From: Ovis canadensis
Lineage: Eukaryota > Chordata > Mammalia > Artiodactyla > Bovidae
Direction: 5' to 3'
Length of the DNA stretch: 64,000 nt
Assembly (NCBI RefSeq): GCF_042477335.2
Contig: NC_091247.1
Span: 6,470,501 to 6,534,500 of the forward strand
Below are positions 1 to 59,191 of this stretch, in pieces. The translations under genes and the position numbers were made by a program. The notes below the pieces were generated by a model that had not been told where the DNA came from, searched no databases, and saw only the letters and a program-made list of their open reading frames with translations. Positions within the stretch are counted from its first letter, which is position 1; every line of letters starts with the position of its first letter.

Positions 1-9
1 GCCTAGAGA

Positions 10-214
10 GGGCTTCCCTTGTGGCTCAGATGGTAAAGAATCCACCTGCCATGTGGGAGATTCAATCCCTGCAGGTTCAATCCCTGGACTGGGAAGATCC
101 CTTGGAGAAGGGAAAGGCTACCCACTCCAGTATTCTGTCCTAGAGAATTCCACTGACTGTATAGTTCATGGGGTCGCAAAGCGTTGGACATGACTGAGCG
201 ACTTTCACTTCTTC
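10..214 (+). mobile_element. Bov-tA SINE
   Basis: A tRNA-Glu-derived ruminant SINE. It opens with GGGCTTCCCTTGTGGCTCAG, has the GGTTCAATCCCTGG box-B-like segment, and ends CATGACTGAGCGAC. It lies downstream of GPR107 exon 16 in the following intron. Confidence 0.93.
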
Positions 215-699
215 CCAGAGAGGACATTTGAGAGTCCTTGTTTTAAGTCTTCACTGGCATCTTTGAAGAGCTCATTATATACATACATTTCCCTACAATG
301 TCCAAAGCACCAAGTGAGAGCTTCCAAATAATAGTCTCTAAATCATTTGGTGACTAACCAGTAGTTAAACTAGCTCTAATATACTGCAAAGATAACTTTA
401 TTATTGAAATAATAACAACAATGGACAAGAAGAAGGGAGGTCTGGATTCTAAGCTATTCTAAGCCCTATTACTGAAGGATAGGGCCCCATTTCATTGAGG
501 TTTGAATTATACTGGGCAAGGCTTTCTCTGCCTGGGGTTTTTTTCTCTTCAAGGACTTTTAAAATTGAAAACTAAATCAATTCCAGATTTCTCATGTAAT
601 CCAGCAGCTTTCCTGGACAAACACATCTTAACTATACACGAGAAGAGACAGACGGTCTTAGTGGCCACTGCCAAATAAATCTGGAACCATCTCAAGTTA

Positions 700-49880
<49,181 letters not shown>

Positions 49881-50005
49881 CGGTAGAAAAACCAAGTTCG
49901 TGGCTTGTCATCAGTCCTTGGGTGGTTTTGTTTTTGTTTTTTGAGGCACTTAACACAAATTTTTGATGAGATGGTTTTAGTAATTTATTGAGCCTTTATG
50001 AGGTA

Positions 50006-50213
50006 CTTCTTCCCCAGTGGCTCAGCGGTAAAGAATCCACCTGCGGTGCAGGAGACACAGAGACTCTGGTTCCATTCCTGGGTTGGGAAGATACCCTGGA
50101 GGAGGAAATGGCAACTCACTCCAGTGTTCTTGTCTGGGAAATCCTGTGGACAGAAAGGAGCCTGTCCATGGGGTCGCAAAAGAATCGGACACAGCTGAGC
50201 GACTAAACAAGGA
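50006..50213 (+). mobile_element. Bov-tA SINE
   Basis: CTTCTTCCCCAGTGGCTCAG to AGCTGAGCGACTAAAC, the first repeat of the intergenic block. Confidence 0.91.
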
Positions 50214-50303
50214 CAACGTATCAGGCACTTCGTTAAGCCTTTTGGGTGCATTTTTGCATGTAATCCTTGGAACAGTCTGATGAGATAGGAGGTAGGTGTA
50301 AGT

Positions 50304-50367
50304 ATTACCACCCCCACCCGACATTACCACCCCCACCCGACACACACACACACACACACTCACACAC
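50304..50367. repeat. Two 19-bp tandem units followed by (CA)n
   Basis: ATTACCACCCCCACCCGAC occurs at 50,304-50,322 and again at 50,323-50,341, identical, then a CA run to about 50,367. Confidence 0.9.
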
Positions 50368-51002
50368 TTTACTGGTAAGCAAACTGAAGTTCTGAGAGAT
50401 TGTCATTTGTTCCAGGTTGAAGTGGGAATCACGTGGAAAATGCTAAATACTGTTATATCGCTTTATGCTTTTTCATCCAACCGCTAGAGTATGAATCTCT
50501 TAATCCTGTGTGGAAATTTTCCTTGCTTCTAATCTTTCAAATTTGTAGAGAGACCTTTAATGAAAGAATTTGTAGATTGTTCCCTCCAAATCGCTATTTT
50601 TATCATGGAGTTATAAAAAAGATAATGCTTATTAAAATTACCAATAGACTAGCTAGGTTTATTTAGTTTTTAGATGTTTTTTTATTTCGCCTTTTTTTGG
50701 CTTGCCACACAATGCATGCTCTTTGTGGGCAATCATTTAAGCAAAAGAGAAGAAAATAAAAACCGCAAGGAATCCCCCAATACTGCATGACTATCAGTGT
50801 TTTATGACAGAATCAGATTCCTAACGTTTTTAACTGGAACTAGGAACTGAAGTTAACATGATATATCTAAATGAAAATAAAGTGAATAAAGTGCTGCACT
50901 CAGGTTAACAAAAATCAGGAGGGGAAGTACAGAGTAGAGGGGTGAGAGTCCCAGATCTTTTAGCTGTGCAATCTCAGTCAAAGTCATGAATCTGTGAATT
51001 CT
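50368..51002. other. Intergenic, nothing recognised
   Basis: AT-rich sequence. The open frame at 50,433-50,666 has no recognisable content. Confidence 0.5.
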
Positions 51003-51243
51003 TGAAAGTGAAAGTGGCTCAGTCGGGTTGTCCATGGAATTCTCCAGGCCAAAATACTGGAGTGGGTAGCCTTTCCCTTCTCCAGGGGATCTTCCCAAGC
51101 CAGGTCTCCTGCATTACAGGCAGATTCTTTACCAGCTGAGCCACAAGGGAAGTCCAAGAATACTGGAGCTGGTAGCCTATCCCTTCTCCAGCAGATCTTC
51201 CCGACCCAAGAATCCAGCTGGGGTGTCCTGCACTGCTGGCAGG
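51003..51243 (-). mobile_element. Bov-tA SINE, reverse, tandem 3' units
   Basis: AAAGTGAAAGTGGCTCAGTC, then two halves ending TGAGCCACAAGGGAAGTCC and CCTGCACTGCTGGCAGGTC. Confidence 0.88.
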
Positions 51244-51397
51244 TCAAAAACTAGTCCACGTTCTGTCACACCCTCTGTAAGAACAAAAGTAGGGCACTAA
51301 GGTGTAGCCAGGAAGATAGAAAGGCAATGTTTACTCGTTGGTAGTTTAATTTCTTTCTCCAGCCTAAGATTTTTAGCCATGTATTATGAATATGTAA

Positions 51398-51514
51398 ACC
51401 CACTCCAGTGTTCTTGCCTGGAGAATCCCAGGGACAGGGGAGCCTGGTGGGCTGCCGTCCATGGGGTCGCACAGAGTCGAACACGACTAAAGTGACTTAG
51501 CAGGAGCAGCAGCA
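51398..51514 (+). mobile_element. Bov-A monomer
   Basis: ACCCACTCCAGTGTTCTTGC, GGAGCCTGGTGGGCTGCCGT and CGACTAAAGTGACTTAGCAG. Confidence 0.9.
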
Positions 51515-51639
51515 TGAATATGTCATCTTACTTCTTTGAGCAAAATTCTCGTCTGATCTTGCTACACAATTTTACAGATGAAGAAACTTAGAACAAGAAA
51601 CTTCATTGTCTTGGAAATCCACAAATGAGATAATAGTTA

Positions 51640-51960
51640 ATCTATTTATTAAGCAGTTAAGTTTGCCAAATATTCTGCTAAGTACTTTATATGTTGCTGT
51701 TGTTCAGTCAGTAAGTCATGTCCTACGCTTTGTGATCGCATGGACTGCAGCACACCAGGCTCCTCTGTCCACCACCGTCTCCCAGAGTTTGCTCAAATTC
51801 GTGTCCATTGTGTTAGAGGCTGTCTAACACATCTCACCCTCTACCACACCCTTCTCCTTTTGCCTTCAGTCTTTCCCAGCATCAGGGTCTTTGTGCACAC
51901 TATCTCATTTAAGACCACGAAATCTTTGTACTGTCTGTATTTTTGTTCCTTTCTTAAAGA
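51640..51960 (-). mobile_element. MIR, reverse, split by a BovB tail
   Basis: The left part (TCTATTTATTAAGCAG to AGTACTTTATATG) and the right part from about 51,895 (ACTATCTCATTTAAGACCAC) are adjacent in MIR. Confidence 0.65.
51692..51894 (-). mobile_element. BovB LINE 3' tail inside a MIR
   Basis: TTGCTGTTGTTCAGTCAGTA to TTTCCCAGCATCAGGGTCTT. Only the extreme 3' 200 bp are present. Confidence 0.9.
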
Positions 51961-52563
51961 CAAGACTTGGTTAGAAAAATTTATTCAAGGGTGGTCTGAT
52001 CATTTATAAATGACTCTCATCCAGGCCTTGCCCACAAAGCCTAGCATTTAATCCTTATCCTGCAATTGTTATAAAAAATTAATCTCTTATGAGGCCGGAC
52101 GCGTCCTTAGAAAATCAACAAATCCTTTCACCTTATTAACAGATGTGAAAACAAATACAAAGAACTCAAAAATGATTTTCTCGGGATCACACAAGGACTT
52201 AGGTAATTTAGGGCAAGCATCCAGGACTGAACCTCATCTGCTTTAAAACTGGCTCTGTGCTTCTTGTACTATACCATACACGGCATTCCGATTATTAAAA
52301 TTTTATTATTTTTTAAAATTCTTTTAAATTTTCAAAAAATAAACTCCCAGAATCTGAGTAGCCAGTATCTTATCAAGTGAAATTCAAGAGAAATGTTCAG
52401 AAAGCATTTTAAAAATCAGCAATATGAAAGAACATGGAAGAAATAAAAAATAATTGATACTTTCTTTTAGGGAAGAGGAGAAACCAGACAGTCAACTGAT
52501 CCTCACATCAGTATCAAACTAGTCAAAAGAAATGGGGATTTTTAAGTGCAGTTTCCTTTTTTT
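51961..52563. other. Intergenic, nothing firmly recognised
   Basis: AT-rich. An old-repeat look at 52,100-52,260 is too weak to name. Confidence 0.45.
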
Positions 52564-52772
52564 ATGGAGGCTTCCTAGGTGGCTCTGTGGTAAAGAATCC
52601 ACCTGCCAGTGTAGGAGATGCAGATTTGATACCTGAGTTGGGAAGATCCCCTGGAGGAGGAAATGGCAAACCACTCTAGTATTCTTGCCTGGAGAATCCC
52701 ACAAACAGAGGAGCCTGGTGGGCTACAGTCCATAAGGTCACAAAGAGTCAGATACAACTAAGCACGCACGCA
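52564..52772 (+). mobile_element. Bov-tA SINE
   Basis: GGAGGCTTCCTAGGTGGCTC to GTCAGATACAACTAAGCACG, followed by a short GCAC run. Confidence 0.92.
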
Positions 52773-53129
52773 CTTCATTTTTAAAGTCAATCTGCAATGT
52801 TTTGGAGCGTTACTGTATACTTTTTAAAGTGAGGTACCATTTTTGAGAATCTCTGGTTTTAAATTTGAAAATAATAGGCTTCTAAAAATGGATTGATCAG
52901 GAAGAATCTTAATTTTATATTAGAATAACTCATTTATAAAATAGGAGGCCTTTGTCTTTTAGTCTCTGGAAAACAGTTTTACAAGGGCTCAAAGCTGGGT
53001 TTTTATACCTTGCTCCTTTTCACTTAGGAATTATGTGACTTTCACAGGGTCACATACCAGTGGCATCTGCTTAGAAGTTTATGAGAAATAGCTTCTTCAG
53101 GTATTTGGGAACTATATTGTGCCGGTCAT

Positions 53130-53262
53130 TAGTTTGGAACTGAGAGATTTGAGCAAACTCCAAGAGTTGGTGAAGGACAGAGAAGCCTGGCATGCTGCAG
53201 TCCATGGGGTCGAAGTCAGATGCAACTTAGCAACTGAACAACAAAAGAAAGGGAACACAAGT
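53130..53262 (+). mobile_element. BovB LINE extreme 3' tail
   Basis: AACTCCAAGAGTTGGTGAAG, GAAGCCTGGCATGCTGCAGT and CTTAGCAACTGAACAACAA. Confidence 0.82.
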
Positions 53263-53282
53263 TACAAAGACTTAAAAGTGAA

Positions 53283-53655
53283 GTATGCTTTTGAACTGTG
53301 GTGTTGGGAGAAGACTCTTGAGAGTCCCTTGGACAGCAAGGAGATCCAACCAGTCTATCCTAAAGGAAATCAGTCTTGAATATTCATTGGAAGGACTGAT
53401 GCTGAAATTGAAACTCCAGTACTTTGGCCACCTGATTCGAAGAGCTGACTCGTTTGAAAAGACCCTGATGCTGGGAAAGATTGAAGGCGGGAGGAGAAGG
53501 AGACGACAGAGGATGAGATGTTTGGATGGCATCACCGACTCAATGGACATGAGTCTGAATAAACTTCAGGAGTTGGTGATGGATAGGGAGGCCTGGCGTG
53601 CAGTCCATGGGGTTGCAAAGAGTTGGACACGACTGAGCAACTGGACTAAACTGAA
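53283..53655 (+). mobile_element. BovB LINE 3' tail
   Basis: TTTTGAACTGTGGTGTTGGG to GGACACGACTGAGCAACTGG. It contains the [13 protein letters not shown] coding remnant. Confidence 0.93.
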
Positions 53656-54809
53656 AGTAAAGGGTTTTTTAGATAGTTACTTCTCAAATTCTGTGAAAAT
53701 GCTGTCTTGGCAATTTTACTTAGGCACATGATTTCAGAGTTTCAAGAGCAGGTTATTTGCATAATCATGATACTGTAACTGGGAATAGACCTGTTGAGTA
53801 ACAGAATGAGTTAGGCTTGCCTCTCCCTGGCCACATTTTCAAACGGGCATTAAACTTTAAGCTACTGACTGAAAAAGCCTTGAGGGGCTAGAAAGACTAT
53901 ATCCTAAACCTGACTTTCAGCCTTACCCTCTTAGTCAAGTGGGTCTTATTTTTCTGTTTTCTCTAACATTGCAAGAACTACTGAAGTTTGCCACTAGTAG
54001 CAGAATTTGGAGTTTGAATCGAGTGTGATTAATAATGTTTGACATCAGTTTAGAAATTTCCAGAGATATTTAATGTAATTATGGGGTTAATATTCTCTAG
54101 TTATGATTATTGCTTGTCTTTCTTATCGAAAGAGATGACATTTCAGATCAAAATTCTGTATAAACACAGTACAGGGAACCAGAGGTCAAACTAGAACTTG
54201 GCAATATATTCACAAGTCAAATGTCACTTTCATTCTTTGACTTGAAATGTCATTTCTTAGGGCTTGGGGAACGCCCACAGACTCTCCTTGCAGAGTCATC
54301 TTCTTGGAAAAGCTAGCCCCTGACACATCTTGAATCCTGCAGGTTGGAGAAAAGCTTCAATCCACTTCTCAATTTGGTGGCATAGTGTGTAACTTGCTTA
54401 GCCACAGACAACTGGTTTTTCCTGATTTTATTCACATCTTTGTAGACCTTCAGGGGAATTCCATTACTGAGTACAAAAATTGGTTGCAGTCTTAAGATTC
54501 TACTCACGACAGAGTTCTCCTTTTATCCCACTCCAACTTTTTCCACTCCACTGCTTTCTTGGGTCCTTAGTAAGTAGTTTGAATGCTAAACAAATGGAGA
54601 ATTTTAAGCTGGAAACTGATGGAAGCTATTTTAAAGGAAAAAAAAGAAATCCTGAGAATTTCTTTAAGAAGAGTACTTCAGTGATAGACAACCAATCAAT
54701 GGTAGTTCAGACAATCTGTTTTGCCACATCAGAAGTGCTTAAAGGATTGCTTTCCTTGATAGAGGAAGTAAAAATCCTCCAAAAAATAAGAGGAAAAATA
54801 GGGAACCGA
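53656..54809. other. Intergenic, nothing recognised
   Basis: Non-repetitive by eye. Open frames at 54,313-54,507 (minus) and 54,480-54,923 (plus) have no recognisable relative, and the second runs into a MIR. Confidence 0.45.
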
Positions 54810-55110
54810 TACTTGTGCCCCCATGTGCTAAGCATTTTATATGTGTTCTTTCTTTTCATCTTTGCAGTAACTTTTGGAGCAAAGCATTATGTCCATTTTA
54901 TGGAGGAGGAAACTGAGGCCTAGAGAAGGGAAATAATTCAACCATAGCTCTAGAGCTTTCTGTGCGGGGCTATCCACTCTTGTGCTCACTCTGTGCTCAC
55001 CGCCAGCTCCCTTCTTTCAGCCTCACAACAACCTTGGAGGTCCGTGTTTTAAGTGAAGTTCTGAGAGTTTAAGTCACTTGTCTAAGGCCACATACCTAAT
55101 AAGTAGTGGA
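54810..55110 (-). mobile_element. Two MIR pieces, reverse
   Basis: First: ATGTGCTAAGCATTTTATAT and GGAGGAAACTGAGGCCTAGA. Second, from about 55,015: CTCACAACAACCTTGGAGGT and GTCACTTGTCTAAGGCCACA. Confidence 0.82.
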
Positions 55111-55139
55111 ACAGTAGGATCCCTATGGAACAATTACAA

Positions 55140-55628
55140 AACCACTTAGTGTATTAAAAAGCCGAGTGATCACTTTGCCGACAAAGGTCCATATAGTCAA
55201 AGCTGTGATTTTTCCAGTAGTCATGTACGGATGTGAAAGTTGGACCAGAAAGAAGGTTGGGCACCAAAGAATAGATGCTTTTAAACTGTCGTGCTGAAGA
55301 TCTTGAGAGACCCTTGGACAGCAAGGAGATCAAACCAGTCAATCCTAAAGGAAATCAACCCTGAACATTCATTGGAAGGACTAATGCTGAAGCTCCAATA
55401 CTTTTCCAACTCATTGGAAAAGACCTTGATGCTGGGAAAGATTGAGGGAGGAGGAGAAAGGGGCAACAGAGGGTGAGATGGCATCATTGACTCAATGGAT
55501 GTTATCATCAACTCAATGGACATGAGTTTGATAATATCCTGGGAGATAGTCAAGGACAGGGATGCCTGGCTTGCTGCAGTCCATGGGATCGCAAAGAGTT
55601 GGACATGACTTAGTAACTGAAGAACAGG
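55140..55628 (+). mobile_element. BovB LINE 3' tail, diverged
   Basis: GTGTATTAAAAAGCCGAGTG to TGACTTAGTAACTGAAGAAC. It carries VVMYGCESWT, with internal deletions and an extra CATCAACTCAATGGA-type repeat. Confidence 0.9.
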
Positions 55629-55934
55629 AAGCCTTTTAAATAGATTAGATAGTGATATCTCTACATCTAAGCCCCTGAATTAGATGTTTATACTAGCAAG
55701 ACGAATTGGAGTTGCTGAAAGGCTCTATTAAAATTGTTTAACTCCATGGCAACTATACAGGGTCTATATTTTCTAGATACCTTGTTTCAGTGCTAATAAT
55801 ATCCATGTGATCAGATTATTCAGTGGAAATTTATGTAGTTGCCTGCCAAGATCATAACTTTGTAAATCAGTATTCTCCACATGTTCCTAAAAGGTGAAAC
55901 AGGTGTATATAGCCCAAACCGATCCCCTAGGTAA

Positions 55935-56279
55935 TTTAGAGTCCCTTGAGAGCAAGGAGATCCAACCAATCCATGCTAAAGGAAATCAGTCCTGAATATT
56001 CATTGGAAGGACTGATGCTGAAGCTGAAACTCCAATACTTTGGCCACCTGATGCAAAGACCTGACTCATTGGAACAGACTCTGATGCTGGGAAAGATTGA
56101 AGGCAGGAGGAGAAGGGGACAACAGAGGATGAGATGGTTAGGTGGCATCACTGACTCAATGCACATGAGTTTGAGTAAACTCTGGGAGTTGGTGATGGAC
56201 AGAGAGGCCTGGCATGCTGCAGTCCATGGGGTTGCAAGGAATCGGACACGACTGCAGGACTGAACTGAACTGAACTGAG
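55935..56279 (+). mobile_element. BovB LINE 3' tail
   Basis: AGAGTCCCTTGAGAGCAAGG to GGACTGAACTGAACTGAACT. Confidence 0.93.
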
Positions 56280-56321
56280 GTCGTTTCGGTATTTACATAG
56301 ATGGGGTTTACAATTGTTTAG

Positions 56322-56518
56322 GCATTAAATCATGTCCGGCTCTCCTGCAGCCCCATGGACTGTAGCCCTCCCAGGCTCCTCTGTCCATGGGATTTTCCAG
56401 GCAAGAATACTGGAATGGGTTGCCATTTCCTCCAGGGGATCTTCCTGACCCAGGGATCAAACCTCCGTCTCCTGCATTGGCAGATGGATTCTTTACTACT
56501 GAGCCAGTGGGGAAGCCA
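56322..56518 (-). mobile_element. Bov-tA SINE, reverse
   Basis: GGCATTAAATCATGTCCGGC to ACTGAGCCAGTGGGGAAGCC. Confidence 0.91.
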
Positions 56519-56937
56519 CAGGATTTACAATACCTCTTGTGAAAACTGATTCCTAAGCAGGTCAGTCACAGTCACTTATTAATAGAAGTTCTTCTCTTAA
56601 ACTCACTCCCTTTTACTATAAGGGAAACTGAAATGGATTTAGTTCCTCCTAAAAAATACTGTGCTGTATTTAATCTTTTTCTTTGCTAGCTTATTTCTTT
56701 TTATGCTGAATCCTGTTTGTTTCCATTGCTTTAAAATCAGTGGTGACTTTTTCTTTCATTTATTGACGATTCTGATACCTTCAACCCTTTTTTTGTTACC
56801 ACCAGACTTAATGAAGTTAAAGGTATTTGCAGTGTGGTCTAATTAACCCAGTTCCATACAGTATTGCTGCTGTGGCTTAATGGGTTCCTATAACTGTTTC
56901 CTGCTTACTCATCTTAAAAGGTTTCCTTTTAATGTGG

Positions 56938-57003
56938 TCTCTCTCTCGCTCTCTTTCTGCTGTCTCTTGCTCTTTGCCCCCCCTCCCCCCCTTTCTCTTC
57001 TTA
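56938..57003. repeat. Pyrimidine-rich low-complexity tract
   Basis: A CT-rich run, TCTCTCTCTCGCTCTCTTTC and onwards, with two C runs. Confidence 0.8.
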
Positions 57004-57742
57004 AGAGCTGCAGGTTGTTTTTCCTCCTGATTAGCATCTTTTCACAAGTCACTGTTTTTGATAAGTCTTCTAGAAGGCAGCAAGATTAGATCACTGTATT
57101 TGAAAAAATAGTAAATCTTGGCAGGAAGAAATTGAGGTGATTTGTGAGGCAGGGTCCTGTTAGATTACCTGCATTTCACTCAGCATTTCCAAATAGCAAA
57201 CTGAACTGTGCAGTATTGATTGAGTTTCTGACCCCTCCAACTCACTCAGGCTGTTAATGAATGTACCTTGGGAGGTAAGTGGCTGGCTGTTCTGATGGTT
57301 TACAGGTCTAGCAGGATTGGAGTTCAGAGTTTCCAGACCCGGTAACTGAGAACAAAATATCTAAAACACACACTAACAACAAACTGGTGGAAGGAACTCC
57401 TTACTGGAAAAAGACGGACCAAAACAGGTTTGACAGTTTAAATTTATTGTGATCCTGTCCAACAAAGGAAGTAGACTTGGTTTATCTGCAAGAGTAGAAC
57501 ACCACCCTTGCCCCACCCTCTCTTGGAGAAGAATGATAAGCTGGTTGAGGCTGGGTGTAGTGGGATTAGAGAGACAGGCAGCTGAAACACTTCTTAAAGG
57601 GGGCCCATTTTAGGAGTTCACAGATAGTCAGAAAAGTGAGTAGGATTAGCTGAGGAAGAAAGAAAAGTTTGGGGAGAAAGGGCCTAGTGAATCAGAGGAA
57701 GGAGTCGGAACCCAAACAGTTCTCCAGTTCCAATCCTGGAAT
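57004..57742. other. Intergenic, nothing recognised
   Basis: No gene or named repeat. Confidence 0.5.
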
Positions 57743-57951
57743 CAGGCTTCCCTGGTGGCTCAGACAGTGAAGAATCCGCCTGCGATGCAGAAGACCCCGA
57801 GGGGTCCCTGGGGTGTGGAAGATCCGCCGGAGAAGGAAATGGCAACCCACTCCAGTATTCTTGCCTGGAGAATTCCACGGACAAAGGAACCTGGTGGGCT
57901 ACAGTCCATGGGGTCGCAAAGAGTGGGACACGACTGAGCGACGCACACACA
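57743..57951 (+). mobile_element. Bov-tA SINE with 12-bp target-site duplication
   Basis: It lies between CAATCCTGGAAT at 57,731-57,742 and the same 12 bp at 57,952-57,963. Confidence 0.94.
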
Positions 57952-58059
57952 CAATCCTGGAATGTTATTTGTGTATACTCTAGGAGTGCAGGGGAAAAGG
58001 AGTCCGTATCTACTTAAAAATTAGTTATCAGTTTACCAACCACTGGCCGGGTAACAGGT

Positions 58060-58225
58060 GGTCGTCATCTTTCGCTGACCTGGGTAGTTACTGCCTCCCT
58101 TTGGCGGGAGGTGGGGGAGAAGGCTCTGAGCTTCTACAGAGATGGAGGCCTTGTCCTAGGCCACCCAGCTAGTGAGTACGGGTGGCGGGACTGGAACCAG
58201 AAACCCCTGTCTGTGGACCCAGAGC
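58060..58225 (-). mobile_element. MIR, reverse
   Basis: CCTAGGCCACCCAGCTAGTG, GCGGGACTGGAACCAGAAAC and GGACCCAGAGCCTTTGCTTT. Confidence 0.72.
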
Positions 58226-58719
58226 CTTTGCTTTTTTTCACCCACTACGCGGCAACGTGATTTCAACGTCTGAGAGTTTCTTGGCCGAACAAGTCGGAAA
58301 TCACCGGTTTCAGAGATTAGAAATCACCGGTTGTGCGCCCCTGGACTCTTTTCCCCAGCCACTCTGCTAGGTCGCTCTCGGCCTCCGAGTCCTTCTGTGT
58401 GTAGTATGCAGACAGCACTGCACCTGGCCCCACGCCAACCGGCTCAAGGCTGTGAGGGCCCCCCGGGCCTCCAAGGCTTCCCGGGCGGTAGGGGAAAAGA
58501 CCCGCTCGAGCTAGCTCTGATGGCTGAGCAACGAAAAGCATGGTCCTTAAATTCAAAGCAGCGCTTGGCGCAGGGGAGCAACCTCAGGCCTCGGCAGAGC
58601 CCCCGTAATAACAGGGGCCGGCTCCGTTCGGAGGCGAGTGGTTTGTCCCTAAGAGCAGAGAGTGTGGCTGCTAATAAGTAATTAAAAACAAAACAAAACA
58701 AAACAAAAAAACACGGCAG

Positions 58720-59167
58720 CGGGGAGGCCGGCGGCTCCAGGTCCCACCAGAGGCCCCTGCTTTCTGCAAGTCCTTCCGGACCCCGGGGCCACGCGGGCGG
58801 GGGGCGCCCGAGGGGAGGTTGGGCCGGGGGCGGGGCGCGCGCGTGCGCGAGCTGTCAGGCCGGCTCCGCCCCCGGCGCGCGGCCCCGCCCCGCCCCTCTC
58901 CCGCCCCTCGCTCTCGGGTGTGGGGCGGGCGGGCGCTGCGGCGACCGCCGCTGCTGCTTCCTCGGGCCATTTTGCCGAGGAGCGACCGGGGAGGAGGAGC
59001 GCCGCGGAGACCCTAGGCGAGGAGCGGCGAGCCGGAGGAGGCGGCGGCCGCACGGGGCACGGACTTTCCGCGATCGCGGGGATCTCCCGGGGAGACGGGA
59101 TCGCTGGGGAGGGGGACCGGAGAGCCGCGCCCCGCCGCGCGGCGCGCCCCTTCCCGCCCCCTGCACC
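58720..59167 (+). promoter_or_regulatory. FNBP1: FNBP1 promoter and 5' UTR, CpG island
   Basis: Very GC- and CpG-rich DNA. GC boxes appear at about 58,826-58,836 (GGGGGCGGGGC) and, on the other strand, at 58,881-58,912. An NRF1-like GCGCGTGCGCG lies near 58,839 and a YY1-like GCCATTTTG at 58,966-58,974. No TATA box is seen. The island continues to about 59,560 in intron 1. It begins just after an (AAAAC)n tract near 58,685-58,712. Confidence 0.8.
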
Positions 59168-59191
59168 ATGAGCTGGGGCACCGAGCTCTGG
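59168..59191 (+). CDS. FNBP1: FNBP1 first coding exon (F-BAR protein FBP17), partial gene
   Basis: ATG opens MSWGTELW and is followed directly by the donor TGG|GTGAGT, phase 0. This eight-residue start is, from memory, exactly that of human FNBP1, whose next residues (DQFDNLEKH) lie in exon 2, beyond the right edge. The protein has an F-BAR domain, an HR1 domain and an SH3 domain. It bends membranes during endocytosis and recruits N-WASP and dynamin. The ATG has a good context (CACCATGA), and the leader for about 250 nt upstream holds no other ATG. The identification rests on eight residues plus the CpG island, the splice site and the known GPR107 neighbour, which together make it firm. The related gene TRIP10 starts differently, as I remember it. 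Confidence 0.9.

Noticed and set aside
54313..54507. Minus frame with a protein-like look (GIPLKVYKDVNKIRKNQ)
   Set aside because: It could be a processed pseudogene scrap, but I cannot name a parent and see no poly(A) or duplication.
54480..54923. 147-codon plus frame in the intergenic region
   Set aside because: Its last third translates MIR sequence (EEETEA) and the rest shows no known family.
58920..59171. 83-codon upstream frame overlapping the FNBP1 start
   Set aside because: It begins with GTG and no ATG is present in the leader, so it is not a credible upstream reading frame without ribosome data.
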